DNA from: Methanosarcinales archaeon
Lineage (GTDB): Archaea; Halobacteriota; UBA148; JAUWXC01
DNA length: 64,000 bases
Reading direction: 5' to 3'
Assembly (NCBI GenBank): GCA_026016205.1
Contig: CP061209.1
Span: 570,330-634,329 of the forward strand
Both the position numbers and the translations under genes were made by a program. The notes beneath the pieces were generated by a model. The model was not told the DNA's origin. It ran no database searches and worked only from the letters and a program-made list of their open reading frames with translations. The first letter of the stretch is position 1. Each line of letters begins with the position of its first letter. Below are positions 46,053 to 55,178 of the stretch, piece after piece.

Positions 46053-46124
46053 GGGCTCGTAGATCAGTGGTAGATCGCCGTCTTCGCAAGGCGGAGGCCG
46101 TGGGTTCAAGTCCCGCCGAGTCCA
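46053..46124 (+). tRNA. tRNA-Ala(CGC)
   Basis: A 72-nt tRNA. Acceptor GGGCTCG/CGAGTCC has the G3-U70 wobble pair that marks alanine tRNAs; discriminator A. D-arm GATC/GATC, anticodon stem CCGTC/GGCGG with loop TTCGCAA (anticodon CGC), T-arm GTGGG/CCCGC. The next gene's start codon is 3 bp beyond the 3' end. Confidence 0.95.
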
Positions 46125-46127
46125 TTG

Positions 46128-47036
46128 ATGAAGGAAATTTTGAAGAATTCTAGCATTATATTCATATTCGCCGCTGTGTTTGCCCTCATCTATCCAGACC
46201 TGGCTGGATTCCTAGAGCCGTGCCTTATCCCTGCAATCATCACTCTCATGACGTTCTCCCTGACCGAGATCGATCTGCAGAAATTAGATGTGAAGGCAAA
46301 TCTGAAGCCGATTATCATGGCCCTTTGCCTAAATTACGTATTTCTCTCCGGACTCACGCTGGCAGGAGCGTTTCTCCTACTTGAGGATATGACCCTGCTC
46401 AAAGGGTTTATTGTGATGGCCGCCACGCCGCCCGCTATAGGAATTGTCGCGTTCAGCACGCTATTGAAAGGGGATACAAAGCTTGCACTGATGGCAAATG
46501 CATCAATCTACATATTATCCATCTTCATAATGCCAGCTATATTAATCCTGTTCCTAGGGAATGCAGTAAATCCCCTTGAGACATTGCAAATCTTATTAGA
46601 ACTGATAGGATTGCCCCTGATTATTTCAAGAACAATCCCCCGAATTCCACATTATGAGCAAGTGAAAGAGGACAGGAATATAGTTATCAATCTCGGATTT
46701 TTCGTGGTGATATACGTGATTGTAGGCCTGAATCACGACGTGTTATTGAGCGAGTATAGCTTATTGATACCTGTAGCTATAATAGGAATTATAAGGACAT
46801 TTTTTGCATGCACAGCAGTGTTCAGTATTGGCAGAGTGCTCAATATGCCTTTGGATAGAAACATCATCTATACCCTGTTTGGCTCATACAAAAATCTCGG
46901 CATTACTGCAACGGTTGCGCTGCTCCTTTTCGGGACGAGGGCGACCATCCCGTCAGCAGTTTGCATCCTATTTGAGGTCTTGATGTTTCCCTATTTTTCA
47001 ATGCTGACAAAACGTCAGCGGTTAATCTTCTCATAA
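46128..47036 (+). CDS. BASS/bile-acid:sodium symporter-like membrane transporter
   Basis: A 302-residue protein with about nine membrane helices. Marks of the BASS/SBF and ACR3 superfamily: LTEIDLQKLDVKANLKPII, MAATPPAIGIVAFSTLLKGD, ALMANASIYILSIFIMPAIL and LFGSYKNLGITATVALLLFG. Substrate cannot be told; the superfamily moves organic anions with Na+ or arsenite. The ATG lies 3 bp after tRNA-Ala, so any ribosome binding site would be in the tRNA. After 3' processing of the tRNA the mRNA would be leaderless. Overlaps the opposite-strand gene by 22 bp. Confidence 0.75.
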   Translation: MKEILKNSSIIFIFAAVFALIYPDLAGFLEPCLIPAIITLMTFSLTEIDLQKLDVKANLKPIIMALCLNYVFLSGLTLAGAFLLLEDMTLLKGFIVMAATPPAIGIVAFSTLLKGDTKLALMANASIYILSIFIMPAILILFLGNAVNPLETLQILLELIGLPLIISRTIPRIPHYEQVKEDRNIVINLGFFVVIYVIVGLNHDVLLSEYSLLIPVAIIGIIRTFFACTAVFSIGRVLNMPLDRNIIYTLFGSYKNLGITATVALLLFGTRATIPSAVCILFEVLMFPYFSMLTKRQRLIFS

Positions 47037-47269
47037 ACTACCTTCCCCACATACATGATTCTAAAAATCCTGTGATATGGAATCATGGTTCCGCTGCGTA
47101 GGATAAAAAAAGATGGGGCTATCTCTTTTATTTCATCGCCTCTAACGACTTTCGTGTCGTTCGGCGCACCCCTGTGAATGTAAAACACCTCGCATTTTGA
47201 TATATCAAGACCCCTCCACTTGATTTCATTCAGGATATTACACGGATGTTTCGATGTTATATTTGGCAT
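47015..47269 (-). CDS. DUF504 / MJ1316-domain small protein
   Basis: An 84-residue protein. Marks: HPCNILNEIKWRGLDISKCE, VFYIHRGAPNDTKVVRGDEI and APSFFILRSGTMIPYHRIFR. This is the MJ1316 domain, predicted to recognise cyclic RNA ends. If correct, it would link again to RNA repair along with archease. It overlaps the 3' end of the convergent transporter. Confidence 0.85.
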   Translation of the reverse strand: MPNITSKHPCNILNEIKWRGLDISKCEVFYIHRGAPNDTKVVRGDEIKEIAPSFFILRSGTMIPYHRIFRIMYVGKVVYEKINR

Positions 47270-47311
47270 AAGTATTAGGATTATAATACCTATGCAGATA
47301 ATTATATATCC

Positions 47312-47326
47312 TAAGTTTTATCGTTC
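47312..47326 (+). promoter_or_regulatory. shared promoter motif TAAGTTTTATCGTTC before the FAD gene
   Basis: The same 15 bases occur at 49199-49213 before the TBP gene. Here it would place transcription start near 47345, ~50 bases before the GTG at 47395. A different TATA-like ACTTTAATAG sits at about 47341. Confidence 0.35.
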
Positions 47327-47394
47327 CGGCCCCCTATCGGCACTTTAATAGGATAGAACGCACTCTTAGAATTAAAAAAACGGAGTAGAAATAC

Positions 47395-48750
47395 GTGAAA
47401 AAATATGATGCCATAGTCGTTGGCGCAGGAGTTAGTGGACTTCTTACGGCGCTTGCACTCTCGAAGTCAGACGGCGGAAAAGACGTTTTGATACTTGAAA
47501 AAGAAGACCATATCGGCGGCGTTTGCAGGTCTTACAATGTTGACGGGTATACGGTCGATACTGGGCCCCATGTTATCACACAGCTTAAAGATGGCCCGCT
47601 AAAAAAACTGATGGCGAGATATTTTGACGTTCTCCCTGTATTTAAGCCGCACGGGAAGTATTATGTTAAAATAAACGGCTTGACAAGGGAGTTTCCATGG
47701 ACAGTAGCCGATTGGCTTCAGTTCAATGTGCTCCCTCTGCGGGATAGGATATTACTTATCCAGGCACTTTTTTCCGCATTTAGCGCCTCCGTAGTGTCAC
47801 CAAAAAAGATTGCCAATGTCTCGGTGTATGATTATGTCAAAAACTATGACCTCGCTGAGAGCACGTTGAACTTTATCAACACCATTGCATACTTTTTAAC
47901 CGGCGCACCTATGCACGATGTGTCGGTATTCAGGATTTTCGGCTGGAGCGACACAAAGAACATGCAGAAAAAGGTGACCAATGTGATAAACTTCCTCTTT
48001 AGAGAGGGAGCAACGGACCAGGCATATCCAGTGGGGGGCATTGAGAGCATCGTTGACTCAATTAGCAAGTCATTTCCAGAGGGAAGAGTTGACATCAAGA
48101 AAAATGCAGAGGTAAAAAGGATTCTTATAGAAAACGGTTTGGTCAAAGGAGTTTCAGACGGCAAAAATGAGTACTATTCTGACGTAGTGATATACTCAGG
48201 ATTCGTATCCGAGCTTCCCAAAATGCTTAGCAATGATGTACCACCCGAATATGCCAATAAACTCAACAACGTCACGAATATTTTATCGCTAACAGTATGG
48301 CTAGGGCTAAAGAAGAAATATTTTAAAAATGTTGGGTCAGAGATTCTGACAGGCGATTTAGACAGCGTAGGTGCTTGGGCGGTTCCAGTAACCAATTATG
48401 ACCAAAGCCTCGCTCCGCCTGGAAGGCAGCTGGTTGGATTTGGATTCATAGTTGATTCTACTGACATCGAATCTGTTAAAAAGCGAGCGATGGAGTTTAT
48501 CTACAGGCATTGGCCATCAATTGAAAACGACATAGAGATGGTCCACTACCAGGTTCTGGTTCCAGAGAAATCGGTAAACCAAATTAATCAGGTCATTCCA
48601 TCACACAGAACTCCGATTCAGGGGCTCTATCTGGCAGGCACCGATACATCCAAAAAGAGTATGGGAGTTACCAGAGCATCATATTCCGTAGTTGAGTGCC
48701 TCAAGACCTTAGAGGAAGATGGAGTAATACAATTAGATGTGCCTATGTGA
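47395..48750 (+). CDS. FAD-dependent amine oxidase / phytoene-desaturase-like oxidoreductase
   Basis: A 451-residue flavoprotein. FAD site DAIVVGAGVSGLLTALALS, then LEKEDHIGGVCRSYNVDGYT and VDTGPHVITQLKDGPLKKLM. Middle: YPVGGIESIVDSISKSFPEG; C-terminus: LYLAGTDTSKKSMGVTRASY, the second FAD contact. This is the protoporphyrinogen oxidase / carotenoid desaturase superfamily; substrates could be isoprenoids or porphyrins, not decidable. GTG start with GGAGTAG ahead. Ends in an 8-bp convergent overlap. Confidence 0.8.
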   Translation: MKKYDAIVVGAGVSGLLTALALSKSDGGKDVLILEKEDHIGGVCRSYNVDGYTVDTGPHVITQLKDGPLKKLMARYFDVLPVFKPHGKYYVKINGLTREFPWTVADWLQFNVLPLRDRILLIQALFSAFSASVVSPKKIANVSVYDYVKNYDLAESTLNFINTIAYFLTGAPMHDVSVFRIFGWSDTKNMQKKVTNVINFLFREGATDQAYPVGGIESIVDSISKSFPEGRVDIKKNAEVKRILIENGLVKGVSDGKNEYYSDVVIYSGFVSELPKMLSNDVPPEYANKLNNVTNILSLTVWLGLKKKYFKNVGSEILTGDLDSVGAWAVPVTNYDQSLAPPGRQLVGFGFIVDSTDIESVKKRAMEFIYRHWPSIENDIEMVHYQVLVPEKSVNQINQVIPSHRTPIQGLYLAGTDTSKKSMGVTRASYSVVECLKTLEEDGVIQLDVPM

Positions 48751-49096
48751 AATCACGCGACGCCCTATTTACATCCAAGTCCGTCAGCATTTTCCGCCGA
48801 TGGAGCTCATCCTGTTGAGAGTATACAGCCCAGAATTCGTCCCTGTCAATGCACACCTTTCGACCTATATCCATGAGGAGTTCAACATAGGAAGCAATAT
48901 CAGAAAGCTCATCATAGACATTAGTCAGATTCCGTTCATGTTTGCAATGAGGACATTTAACCACATGGGCAACTTTATTATCCCCCAAATCGATGCCCTT
49001 AACAACGACCGATGGAGCGTATTCGTATACCCTGCCGCAGTTTGGACACCTCAACTCCGTGAATAATGCCTCATCGTTTATTCGTTCCATACCCAT
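48743..49096 (-). CDS. zinc-ribbon protein, unknown function
   Basis: A 117-residue protein. Residues ~14-60 form a zinc ribbon: ELRCPNCGRVYEYAPSVVVK and VVKCPHCKHERNLTNVYDEL. The rest is acidic and helical (ASYVELLMDIGRKVCIDRDE). The two CxxC pairs strongly favour this strand over an overlapping plus-strand frame. A second start at 49090 is possible. No function inferred. Confidence 0.7.
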   Translation of the reverse strand: MGMERINDEALFTELRCPNCGRVYEYAPSVVVKGIDLGDNKVAHVVKCPHCKHERNLTNVYDELSDIASYVELLMDIGRKVCIDRDEFWAVYSQQDELHRRKMLTDLDVNRASRDFT

Positions 49097-49198
49097 TCTT
49101 CAAATCCCCATCCGTTTAGATAAGTTTTAGATAATTTACAGAGTTGCCCGTATTAATATTTATCGCCTTGTATTTTGTCATTTAACGCATAAAATCCA

Positions 49199-49213
49199 TA
49201 AGTTTTATCGTTC
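49199..49213 (+). promoter_or_regulatory. promoter element for TBP, TAAGTTTTATCGTTC
   Basis: The TTTTAT core is about 27-30 bases before the ATG at 49237, as expected for a nearly leaderless transcript. The 15-base motif is identical to that at 47312-47326, and a shorter TAAGTTTTA lies at 49121-49129. Confidence 0.5.
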
Positions 49214-49236
49214 TTGCCTTATATTGGGTTTCTAAT

Positions 49237-49788
49237 ATGACAGAATCAACTCTTAGAATTGAAAACGTAGTTGCATCCACTCAGCTTGCAGATGAATTCG
49301 ACTTAGAAAAAATCAATCAGAAACTGGAAAACACTGAGTATGACAAGGGGAAGTTCCCAGGGCTGGTCTACAGAGTCAAACAACCAAAGGCAGCATTTCT
49401 AATATTTAAGTCTGGCAAGGTAAACTGCACCGGAGCAAAGAGAATTGATGACGTGAAAAAAGCCACCGAAAATCTAACAGTAAAACTGCGCCAGATGGGT
49501 GTTGCAATCAAGGAACCGCTCAATATCGTTGTGCAAAACATCGTCGCGTCCGCGGATCTGGGGAGGGAGCTAAACCTGAACGCAATAGCCATCGGCTTGG
49601 GCTTGGAGAATGTCGAATACGAGCCGGAAGTATTTCCTGGATTGGTGTATAGGATTGCAGACCCCAAGGTCGTTGTACTCATATTCAGCTCTGGAAAACT
49701 CGTAATCACGGGAAGCAAGACACCAGAAGACTGCGAGAGAGGCGTGGAAGTCGTACGGCATCAATTAGAGAATCTGGGGTTGTTGTAG
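49237..49788 (+). CDS. tbp: TATA-box-binding protein
   Basis: A 183-residue TBP with the two-fold saddle. Repeat 1: [42 protein letters not shown]-type strand; repeat 2: [20 protein letters not shown] and [20 protein letters not shown]. Phenylalanines that kink DNA are in place. No acidic C-terminal tail of note. It is the basal factor for all TATA boxes annotated here. Confidence 0.97.
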   Translation: MTESTLRIENVVASTQLADEFDLEKINQKLENTEYDKGKFPGLVYRVKQPKAAFLIFKSGKVNCTGAKRIDDVKKATENLTVKLRQMGVAIKEPLNIVVQNIVASADLGRELNLNAIAIGLGLENVEYEPEVFPGLVYRIADPKVVVLIFSSGKLVITGSKTPEDCERGVEVVRHQLENLGLL

Positions 49789-49809
49789 CCGGCGCACCTA
49801 TGAGATTCC

Positions 49810-50829
49810 TCAGACGAACTCTGCGTCGCTGTTCATTGCTTTACCCAGAATGCGCCCGTCGTATGCATTGATTTTGATGGATCGTGCCAATCCCTTCATT
49901 GTCCACACTGGGAGATATATTAGGTTCAATTCGATGGTTATATCGTTTGGATTAGGTTTAAAGGGCTTGTTTTCAAAGATAAGTGCTTCACCGACAACCT
50001 CGTTGACCTTGACGTACTTTGTATGCTCTTTTACGATTTCCTTGAGAGCGATGCGCTTTGCCTCCTCCCTGAGTATCGTCGAATCTATGACCTCATAATT
50101 CCCATCTGGAATTTGCGCTTTGTCCTGCGCCGCGTATTGCGCAAACGTGTTCTCACCGTTAAGCGCATTAACAAGGCCATCCCCATCACCATAGAGAGCC
50201 ATCGTTTTCGATTTATACTGCTTACTCTGGTCAAAGCGATAGCGATACTGCCAGAATGGCACGAACCTGAGTATCACATGCTCGATTCTGCCAACGTTGT
50301 CTCCTGCAATCTGCATGGCATTTTGCTTTGAGATATTGATGGGTAGTGAGCGCAACTGCAGGCTAAGGCCAGTGGAATCGCCAGTAGAATCATAAGTCTC
50401 CTCCACCGCCCCAGTGCTGTCGGTGCCAAGCGCAAAGAAATCTGATACGAGGCTTGGTGCCTCCGGTGCGCTCAGCCCCATGTTGGGCACATTTCCATCT
50501 GCCTTGGATATAAATGCCCTGCCAATTTGCACCTCCAGTTCACCCTTGTTCCACAGGGAAATTCCGTTCTGCTCTGCAAAACTCTGTGTTTCGGGAGAGA
50601 ATGACGCAGTTGTAATAAGCAAACCACGCCCTCCTTTGGCTCTGACCATTTCTTCCATGCGTTTTACGTCATAGTAGCTGCCGTCCCGGCTGAACATGAT
50701 TAACATCTTTTCTGTGCCTTTCTGCGCGACGAGCATGTCATCCCCAGTTCTGAAATCATAAGAAGTGTTAACATCATACCCATACGCAGTAAAAACATCC
50801 TTTAACAAATCATACATTGCGCTATTCAT
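49810..50829 (-). CDS. Mrr-like restriction endonuclease-fold protein with C-terminal domain
   Basis: A 339-residue protein. Residues ~1-110 resemble the Mrr/archaeal nuclease fold: LLKDVFTAYGYDVNTSYDF, GDDMLVAQKGTEKMLIMFSR and LLITTASFSPETQSFAEQNG with NGISLWNKGELEVQI. The rest is a separate domain with WQYRYRFDQSKQYKSKTMAL, ILREEAKRIALKEIVKEHTK and LIYLPVWTMKGLARSIKINA. It overlaps the RecJ-like gene by 8 bp and may share its DNA-repair role. ATG at 50829 follows GGGAG. Whether it cuts DNA is not shown. Confidence 0.6.
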   Translation of the reverse strand: MNSAMYDLLKDVFTAYGYDVNTSYDFRTGDDMLVAQKGTEKMLIMFSRDGSYYDVKRMEEMVRAKGGRGLLITTASFSPETQSFAEQNGISLWNKGELEVQIGRAFISKADGNVPNMGLSAPEAPSLVSDFFALGTDSTGAVEETYDSTGDSTGLSLQLRSLPINISKQNAMQIAGDNVGRIEHVILRFVPFWQYRYRFDQSKQYKSKTMALYGDGDGLVNALNGENTFAQYAAQDKAQIPDGNYEVIDSTILREEAKRIALKEIVKEHTKYVKVNEVVGEALIFENKPFKPNPNDITIELNLIYLPVWTMKGLARSIKINAYDGRILGKAMNSDAEFV

Positions 50830-52204
50830 ACCCATCTCCCAACTGTAACCCAATTTTCTCGTTCAATATACTTATAAACTTCTCCTCTTCCCCCCTGGGA
50901 ATCGTCGCTCCGGCTGCAATATCGTGCCCACCGCCAGTTCCATCAACCTGCTCAGCAGATTCCCTGAGCGCAACCGCCAGATTTAGCCCCCGCCTAACCA
51001 AGTCCTGTGTCCCCCTTGCTGAGACCTTTATGCCGTCCTCGGCGTCGGCAAGCGCGATGATTGGCAATTTTCTATTGACGCCTTTTATGCTGGCACTCAT
51101 CCCGGCAACGATGCCTACAATCGTGTCCTGTATGTTGTCCCTAGCGTGGAAGTATTGCAGATTCTCCAGCGTTGTCACGCCTTCTTCCCTGACAAAATTC
51201 AGGCCATTTGAAAGATTGCGCCTGTGCTGCATCTGCAGATCGTGTGCGAATGCATATGCATCAGCCCTGTCCCCCATGCACACTGCCAATCCAATCTCTG
51301 CGTGACCATAACGTGCCGTGGCATTCAAGAGAGTGGAATATTCTGATGCGTCCCTCAGTTCAGTCCCCTCTTCCTCTTTCTGCAACGTATATACCTCACC
51401 CACCAGGCGTTCAACCTTATATGGCGGTATGCCCAACGCCATGCACAATCGCATTAGACCTGAAACAACCTGCTGCTTTTCATCTTTGCGCAGGTCAATC
51501 CATCTGCGCCAGTCATTCTCCTTCAAGTTGATACCTAAATCGTAAAGGAATCTCAGACACCCCCCTTCATCGCCCGTAATTCCCCGTATATATGGATCTG
51601 AGCAATACTCCAGCAACTTGTGAATTGGCCTGGTCTGGCGACCGAATAACCTGATATCTGCCTCAAATGACAGGACTCCTGCGTCAGCGCCCTCCTCTAG
51701 AATTTGGCGATTCATGCCAATTAACCGCCCCTCGCGGAAGTTCTGTAGGTCTCCAACCGCGCCTACGACTGCTAAACCCGCTAAATCTTGATTTGTACCC
51801 ATTGCTCGCCCTATCAGGTAGGTTGTCCCTGAACCGCTCAACTCACTGGCACCATTGACACCGAAAAGGTGGGGGTTGAGATGATGTGCTCCTCCCCCAG
51901 ACGGCTGATGGTGGTCGGCAATAACAGCATTTATGCCAAGCGCGTTAATCTGGTCTGTCATCGCAGAGCCAAGGTCGGTAAAGATAACGAGTTGTTTGCC
52001 AAGATTTGCAATTTCATTCAGCGCCGTCGAATCAAGCTGTTTTAAAAATCGCACTTCATAATCTATGCCTTCCCGCTCAAGCGTTGTACATATGATAGCC
52101 GCAGATGTTACTCCATCGGCATCGATATGCGAGATTACGAGAGCTTCATTATGTTCCTTGATATATCTGGCGCATTCGCCTGCTTTCTCGAATAGTGGGT
52201 GCAT
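50822..52204 (-). CDS. RecJ-like DHH-family single-strand exonuclease (GAN-type)
   Basis: A 460-residue DHH/DHHA1 protein. Marks: EALVISHIDADGVTSAAIIC, IFTDLGSAMTDQINALGINA, VIADHHQPSGGGAHHLNPH with the DHH motif, GSGTTYLIGRAMG, and DHHA1 end VDGTGGGHDIAAGATIPRGE. Archaeal relatives act with GINS and Cdc45-like roles in replication or repair. The ATG at 52204 lies ~27 bases from TTATTGTAC, so probably leaderless. Divergent from argC. Confidence 0.9.
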   Translation of the reverse strand: MHPLFEKAGECARYIKEHNEALVISHIDADGVTSAAIICTTLEREGIDYEVRFLKQLDSTALNEIANLGKQLVIFTDLGSAMTDQINALGINAVIADHHQPSGGGAHHLNPHLFGVNGASELSGSGTTYLIGRAMGTNQDLAGLAVVGAVGDLQNFREGRLIGMNRQILEEGADAGVLSFEADIRLFGRQTRPIHKLLEYCSDPYIRGITGDEGGCLRFLYDLGINLKENDWRRWIDLRKDEKQQVVSGLMRLCMALGIPPYKVERLVGEVYTLQKEEEGTELRDASEYSTLLNATARYGHAEIGLAVCMGDRADAYAFAHDLQMQHRRNLSNGLNFVREEGVTTLENLQYFHARDNIQDTIVGIVAGMSASIKGVNRKLPIIALADAEDGIKVSARGTQDLVRRGLNLAVALRESAEQVDGTGGGHDIAAGATIPRGEEEKFISILNEKIGLQLGDGYE

Positions 52205-52290
52205 TACGACAATATTTATCGAAATGTACAATAAGCTTTGCTGCTAAAAACGAAACATCTTTGTATACACCTGATGCAGTAGTGATATGT

Positions 52291-53298
52291 ATGAAAGTCG
52301 GAATCATCGGAGGGTCTGGTTATACTGGTGGGGAGCTGCTTCGGCTCTTGGTAAATCACCATGATGCTGAAATAGCGGCAGTAATCTCCAGGACTTTCAA
52401 GAATAAACCCATTAGTGCAGTGCATCCGCATCTATCAAAAATATTGGACATGCACTTCGAGGATATTTCTGCTGGCGAGGTTGCGAAGCATTCAGATGTC
52501 GTGTTCATGGCTGTGCCGCATAAGGCTGCGATGGAACATGTTCCTGAGCTGCTGGCACAGGGCACAAAAGTCGTTGATTTGAGCGCAGATTACAGGCTAG
52601 ATTACGACATCTATGAAGCCACATATAGAGTAACCCATACCGACAGGGACAGGAAGGCGGCATACGGCCTGCCGGAGTTGCATAGGGCAGAGATCAAACG
52701 CGCAAATCTGGTTGCCAACCCCGGTTGTTACCCTACGGGTGCCATTCTGGCTGCTATCCCATTGGTGAAAGCAGGGAAAGCAAGCAGAATCGTGTTTGAC
52801 TCCAAGACAGGTATCTCTGGCGCAGGCATGATACCTTCTAAGGTGACACATTACCCAAATATTGCGGAGAATATCGTGCCGTACCAGATAACCAAACACA
52901 GGCACCTGCCGGAGATAGTGCAAGAGTTGACGAGATTGAATAAGTGCAAAATCCATTTCACGCCGCATGTAATTCCTGCCATCAGGGGCATCCTGACCAC
53001 AGCTCACATATTTATAAAGAGTAAAATGTCCAGAGAAGAGGTCGTAGAACTATACCAGAAGATGTATGCAAACGAAACTTTTGTTCGAATTTTAGATGAG
53101 GTGCCGTCGCTGAGCGCTGTCAGGGGCTCTAACTTCTGTGATATCGGCTGTTTTGAGGTAGAAGGAGATAGAGTCATAGTCGTCTCAGCAATTGACAACA
53201 TGGTAAAGGGCGCCTCCGGCCAGGCAATCCAGAACATGAACATCATGTTTGGCTTGGATGAAAAGGCCGGACTGTGGATGCCCGGTGTTGCGCCATAG
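52291..53298 (+). CDS. argC: N-acetyl-gamma-glutamyl-phosphate reductase
   Basis: A 335-residue ArgC, the third step from glutamate to ornithine. Marks: VGIIGGSGYTGGELLRLLVN, VFMAVPHKAAMEHVPELL, VANPGCYPTGAILAAIPLVK with the catalytic Cys, and HRHLPEIVQELTRLN. The family start at 52291 matches a TATA box 27 bases upstream (TTGTATAC), so leaderless. Other arginine genes follow: argJ and argB. Confidence 0.96.
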   Translation: MKVGIIGGSGYTGGELLRLLVNHHDAEIAAVISRTFKNKPISAVHPHLSKILDMHFEDISAGEVAKHSDVVFMAVPHKAAMEHVPELLAQGTKVVDLSADYRLDYDIYEATYRVTHTDRDRKAAYGLPELHRAEIKRANLVANPGCYPTGAILAAIPLVKAGKASRIVFDSKTGISGAGMIPSKVTHYPNIAENIVPYQITKHRHLPEIVQELTRLNKCKIHFTPHVIPAIRGILTTAHIFIKSKMSREEVVELYQKMYANETFVRILDEVPSLSAVRGSNFCDIGCFEVEGDRVIVVSAIDNMVKGASGQAIQNMNIMFGLDEKAGLWMPGVAP

Positions 53299-53306
53299 GT
53301 GAAAAT

Positions 53307-53777
53307 ATGAAAGTTAGAGATATAATGAAGAAAAAGGTAATCACGTGCGACCCCGGTGATATCATCAGTGATGTGACAAAAAAGCTCAGAAAGCACAATA
53401 TTAGCGGCATGCCTGTAGTTGAGAGTAAAAAGGTGGTCGGCATCATATCTGAAAGTGATGTCCTCAGGTTGCTGCGCACCCCGGAATATTCCGAAGAGCT
53501 CTGGTTGCCTAGTCCACTGGAATTCATTGAAGTGCCGATACGCGAGTTGGTGGAATGGATCGAGACAAAAAAGGCGCTGGAAAAGATAGGCAACAAGCCA
53601 GTCGCCATGGTCATGACACAGCGCCCATATACCGTTTCACCAGAGGATAGCGTTGAAAAGGCGGCGGAACTCATGATTAAATATCACATCAACCGCCTCC
53701 CAGTTGTGGAAGATGGCAAACTTGTCGGCCTCGTTACCAGGGGAGACATCATCACCGGGCTGGTGGGCAGAAGATGA
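53307..53777 (+). CDS. two-CBS-domain protein
   Basis: A 156-residue protein of two CBS domains. First: KVRDIMKKKVITCDPGDIIS, KHNISGMPVVESKKVVGIIS; second: VAMVMTQRPYTVSPEDSVEK, KYHINRLPVVEDGKLVGLVT. CBS pairs bind adenine nucleotides or SAM. It lies between argC and argJ and overlaps argJ by 4 bp, so it may sense energy or SAM state for this operon, but that is inference. Confidence 0.9.
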   Translation: MKVRDIMKKKVITCDPGDIISDVTKKLRKHNISGMPVVESKKVVGIISESDVLRLLRTPEYSEELWLPSPLEFIEVPIRELVEWIETKKALEKIGNKPVAMVMTQRPYTVSPEDSVEKAAELMIKYHINRLPVVEDGKLVGLVTRGDIITGLVGRR

Positions 53778-54934
53778 GGATTATTGAGGGCGGCGTATGC
53801 GCGGTTCCAGGGGTGAAGGCATACGGAATAAAAGAGGGCAAGCAGGGCCTTGCAATTATAACGGGAAAGGGCGATGCTATCGGCGTGTTTACCCAGAATA
53901 AGATAAGGGCAGCCCCTGTCATCGTCACGAGCGGGCACATGCCAGGTGTCATGAATGCGATTATCGCCTATAGCGGACGTGCAAACGCGTTTACCGGCAA
54001 GAAGGGCATTGAAGATGCGGAAAAGATGGCTTCTTTGGCTGCCAGTGCGTTAGGCGTTGCCCCTGAATCCATAGGGGTTGCATCTACGGGCATCATCGGA
54101 TGTCCTGTCGATATGGATTGGATTGGAAGTCATGTGGGAGAAGTGATTGATGGGTTGACTTCGGAGCCGTCTGGAAGTGATGCAGCGGCAAGGGCAATCA
54201 TGACGACCGATACTGCGCTGAAGCAGGTTGCCGTTGAGTTGGATGGTGTCAGGATTGGCGGCATCGCCAAGGGTTCCGGAATGATAGAGCCGAATATGGC
54301 AACGATGCTGGCGTTCATCTACACGGATGCGGAATTGCATCCTGAATCGCTCCACAAATGCCTGAAGGCAGCGGTTGATAAGAGTTTTAACATGCTTGTC
54401 GTAGACGGTGACACGAGCACCAACGACATGGCTCTGCTCACCGCGACAGGTGAAAAGAAGATAGCCGAGGATAAATTCCAGGATGGGCTGGATTTCGTGT
54501 GCACCGAACTCGCGAAGATGATCGCAAGGGATGGCGAGGGTGCAACCAAATTCATCGAGGTCCGCATCACGGGCGCACAATCAGAAGATGATGCGAAAAA
54601 GGCGGCAAAGGCAGTTGTGCGGTCACCATTGGTGAAGACCGCTGTCTTTGGCGAAGACCCAAACTGGGGCAGAGTTGTAGCCGCCATAGGGCGCTCTGGC
54701 GCGGATGTTAATGCGGATAAAATCACGCTTGCGCTCTCGAACGATGACAATGTCGTGGCGCTGGTCAAGGAAGGAAATATCGTCGAAGGGGTGCTTGCCC
54801 AGGCAAAAATGCTCATGGCGAAGGACGTTGTTATTATTAGCGCGGATTTGGGACTCGGAAGTGGCGAGGCTACGGCATGGGGCTGTGACCTTACCTGTGA
54901 TTATGTCAGGATTAATGCAAAGTATATGACGTGA
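53774..54934 (+). CDS. argJ: ornithine acetyltransferase ArgJ
   Basis: A 386-residue ArgJ. It transfers acetyl from N-acetylornithine to glutamate; bifunctional versions also use acetyl-CoA. Self-cleavage occurs before the Thr of GMIEPNMATMLAFI (about residue 180), here intact. Others: TGIIGCPVDMDWIGSHVGEV, VVDGDTSTNDMALLTATGE, and FGEDPNWGRVVAAIGRSGAD. Coupled to the CBS gene. Confidence 0.96.
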   Translation: MRIIEGGVCAVPGVKAYGIKEGKQGLAIITGKGDAIGVFTQNKIRAAPVIVTSGHMPGVMNAIIAYSGRANAFTGKKGIEDAEKMASLAASALGVAPESIGVASTGIIGCPVDMDWIGSHVGEVIDGLTSEPSGSDAAARAIMTTDTALKQVAVELDGVRIGGIAKGSGMIEPNMATMLAFIYTDAELHPESLHKCLKAAVDKSFNMLVVDGDTSTNDMALLTATGEKKIAEDKFQDGLDFVCTELAKMIARDGEGATKFIEVRITGAQSEDDAKKAAKAVVRSPLVKTAVFGEDPNWGRVVAAIGRSGADVNADKITLALSNDDNVVALVKEGNIVEGVLAQAKMLMAKDVVIISADLGLGSGEATAWGCDLTCDYVRINAKYMT

Positions 54935-55033
54935 GAAGGAATGATATCTCTTAATTTTAATATTGCATGAAAGTTAAAAGCTTTGACACCCATGAAAAGC
55001 CCTCCAGGCACCTATACTCAAAATAAAAAAATA

Positions 55034-55073
55034 GGAAGAGCATCGGCAAATAATAGACAGCCATAGCTCTTCC
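55034..55073. terminator. 8-bp stem-loop between convergent argJ and zinc-finger genes
   Basis: GGAAGAGC (55034-55041) pairs with GCTCTTCC (55066-55073), with an inner GGC/GCC step. It lies between the argJ stop and the end of the opposite-strand gene at 55179, so it may end both transcripts or be part of a small RNA. No T-run directly follows. Confidence 0.4.
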
Positions 55074-55178
55074 TTGCTGTGCAAAAGCAATTTAACTCGA
55101 CCTTAACATTTTCTATAAGCAAATATGCCTATCGTGAACGGAAAAAAAGCATATGCCAATATGATGTATTATGCCGCT

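Noticed and set aside
48737..49066. 109-codon plus-strand frame opposite the zinc-ribbon gene
   Set aside because: The minus strand has two CxxC pairs and a coherent protein; the plus frame is its shadow.
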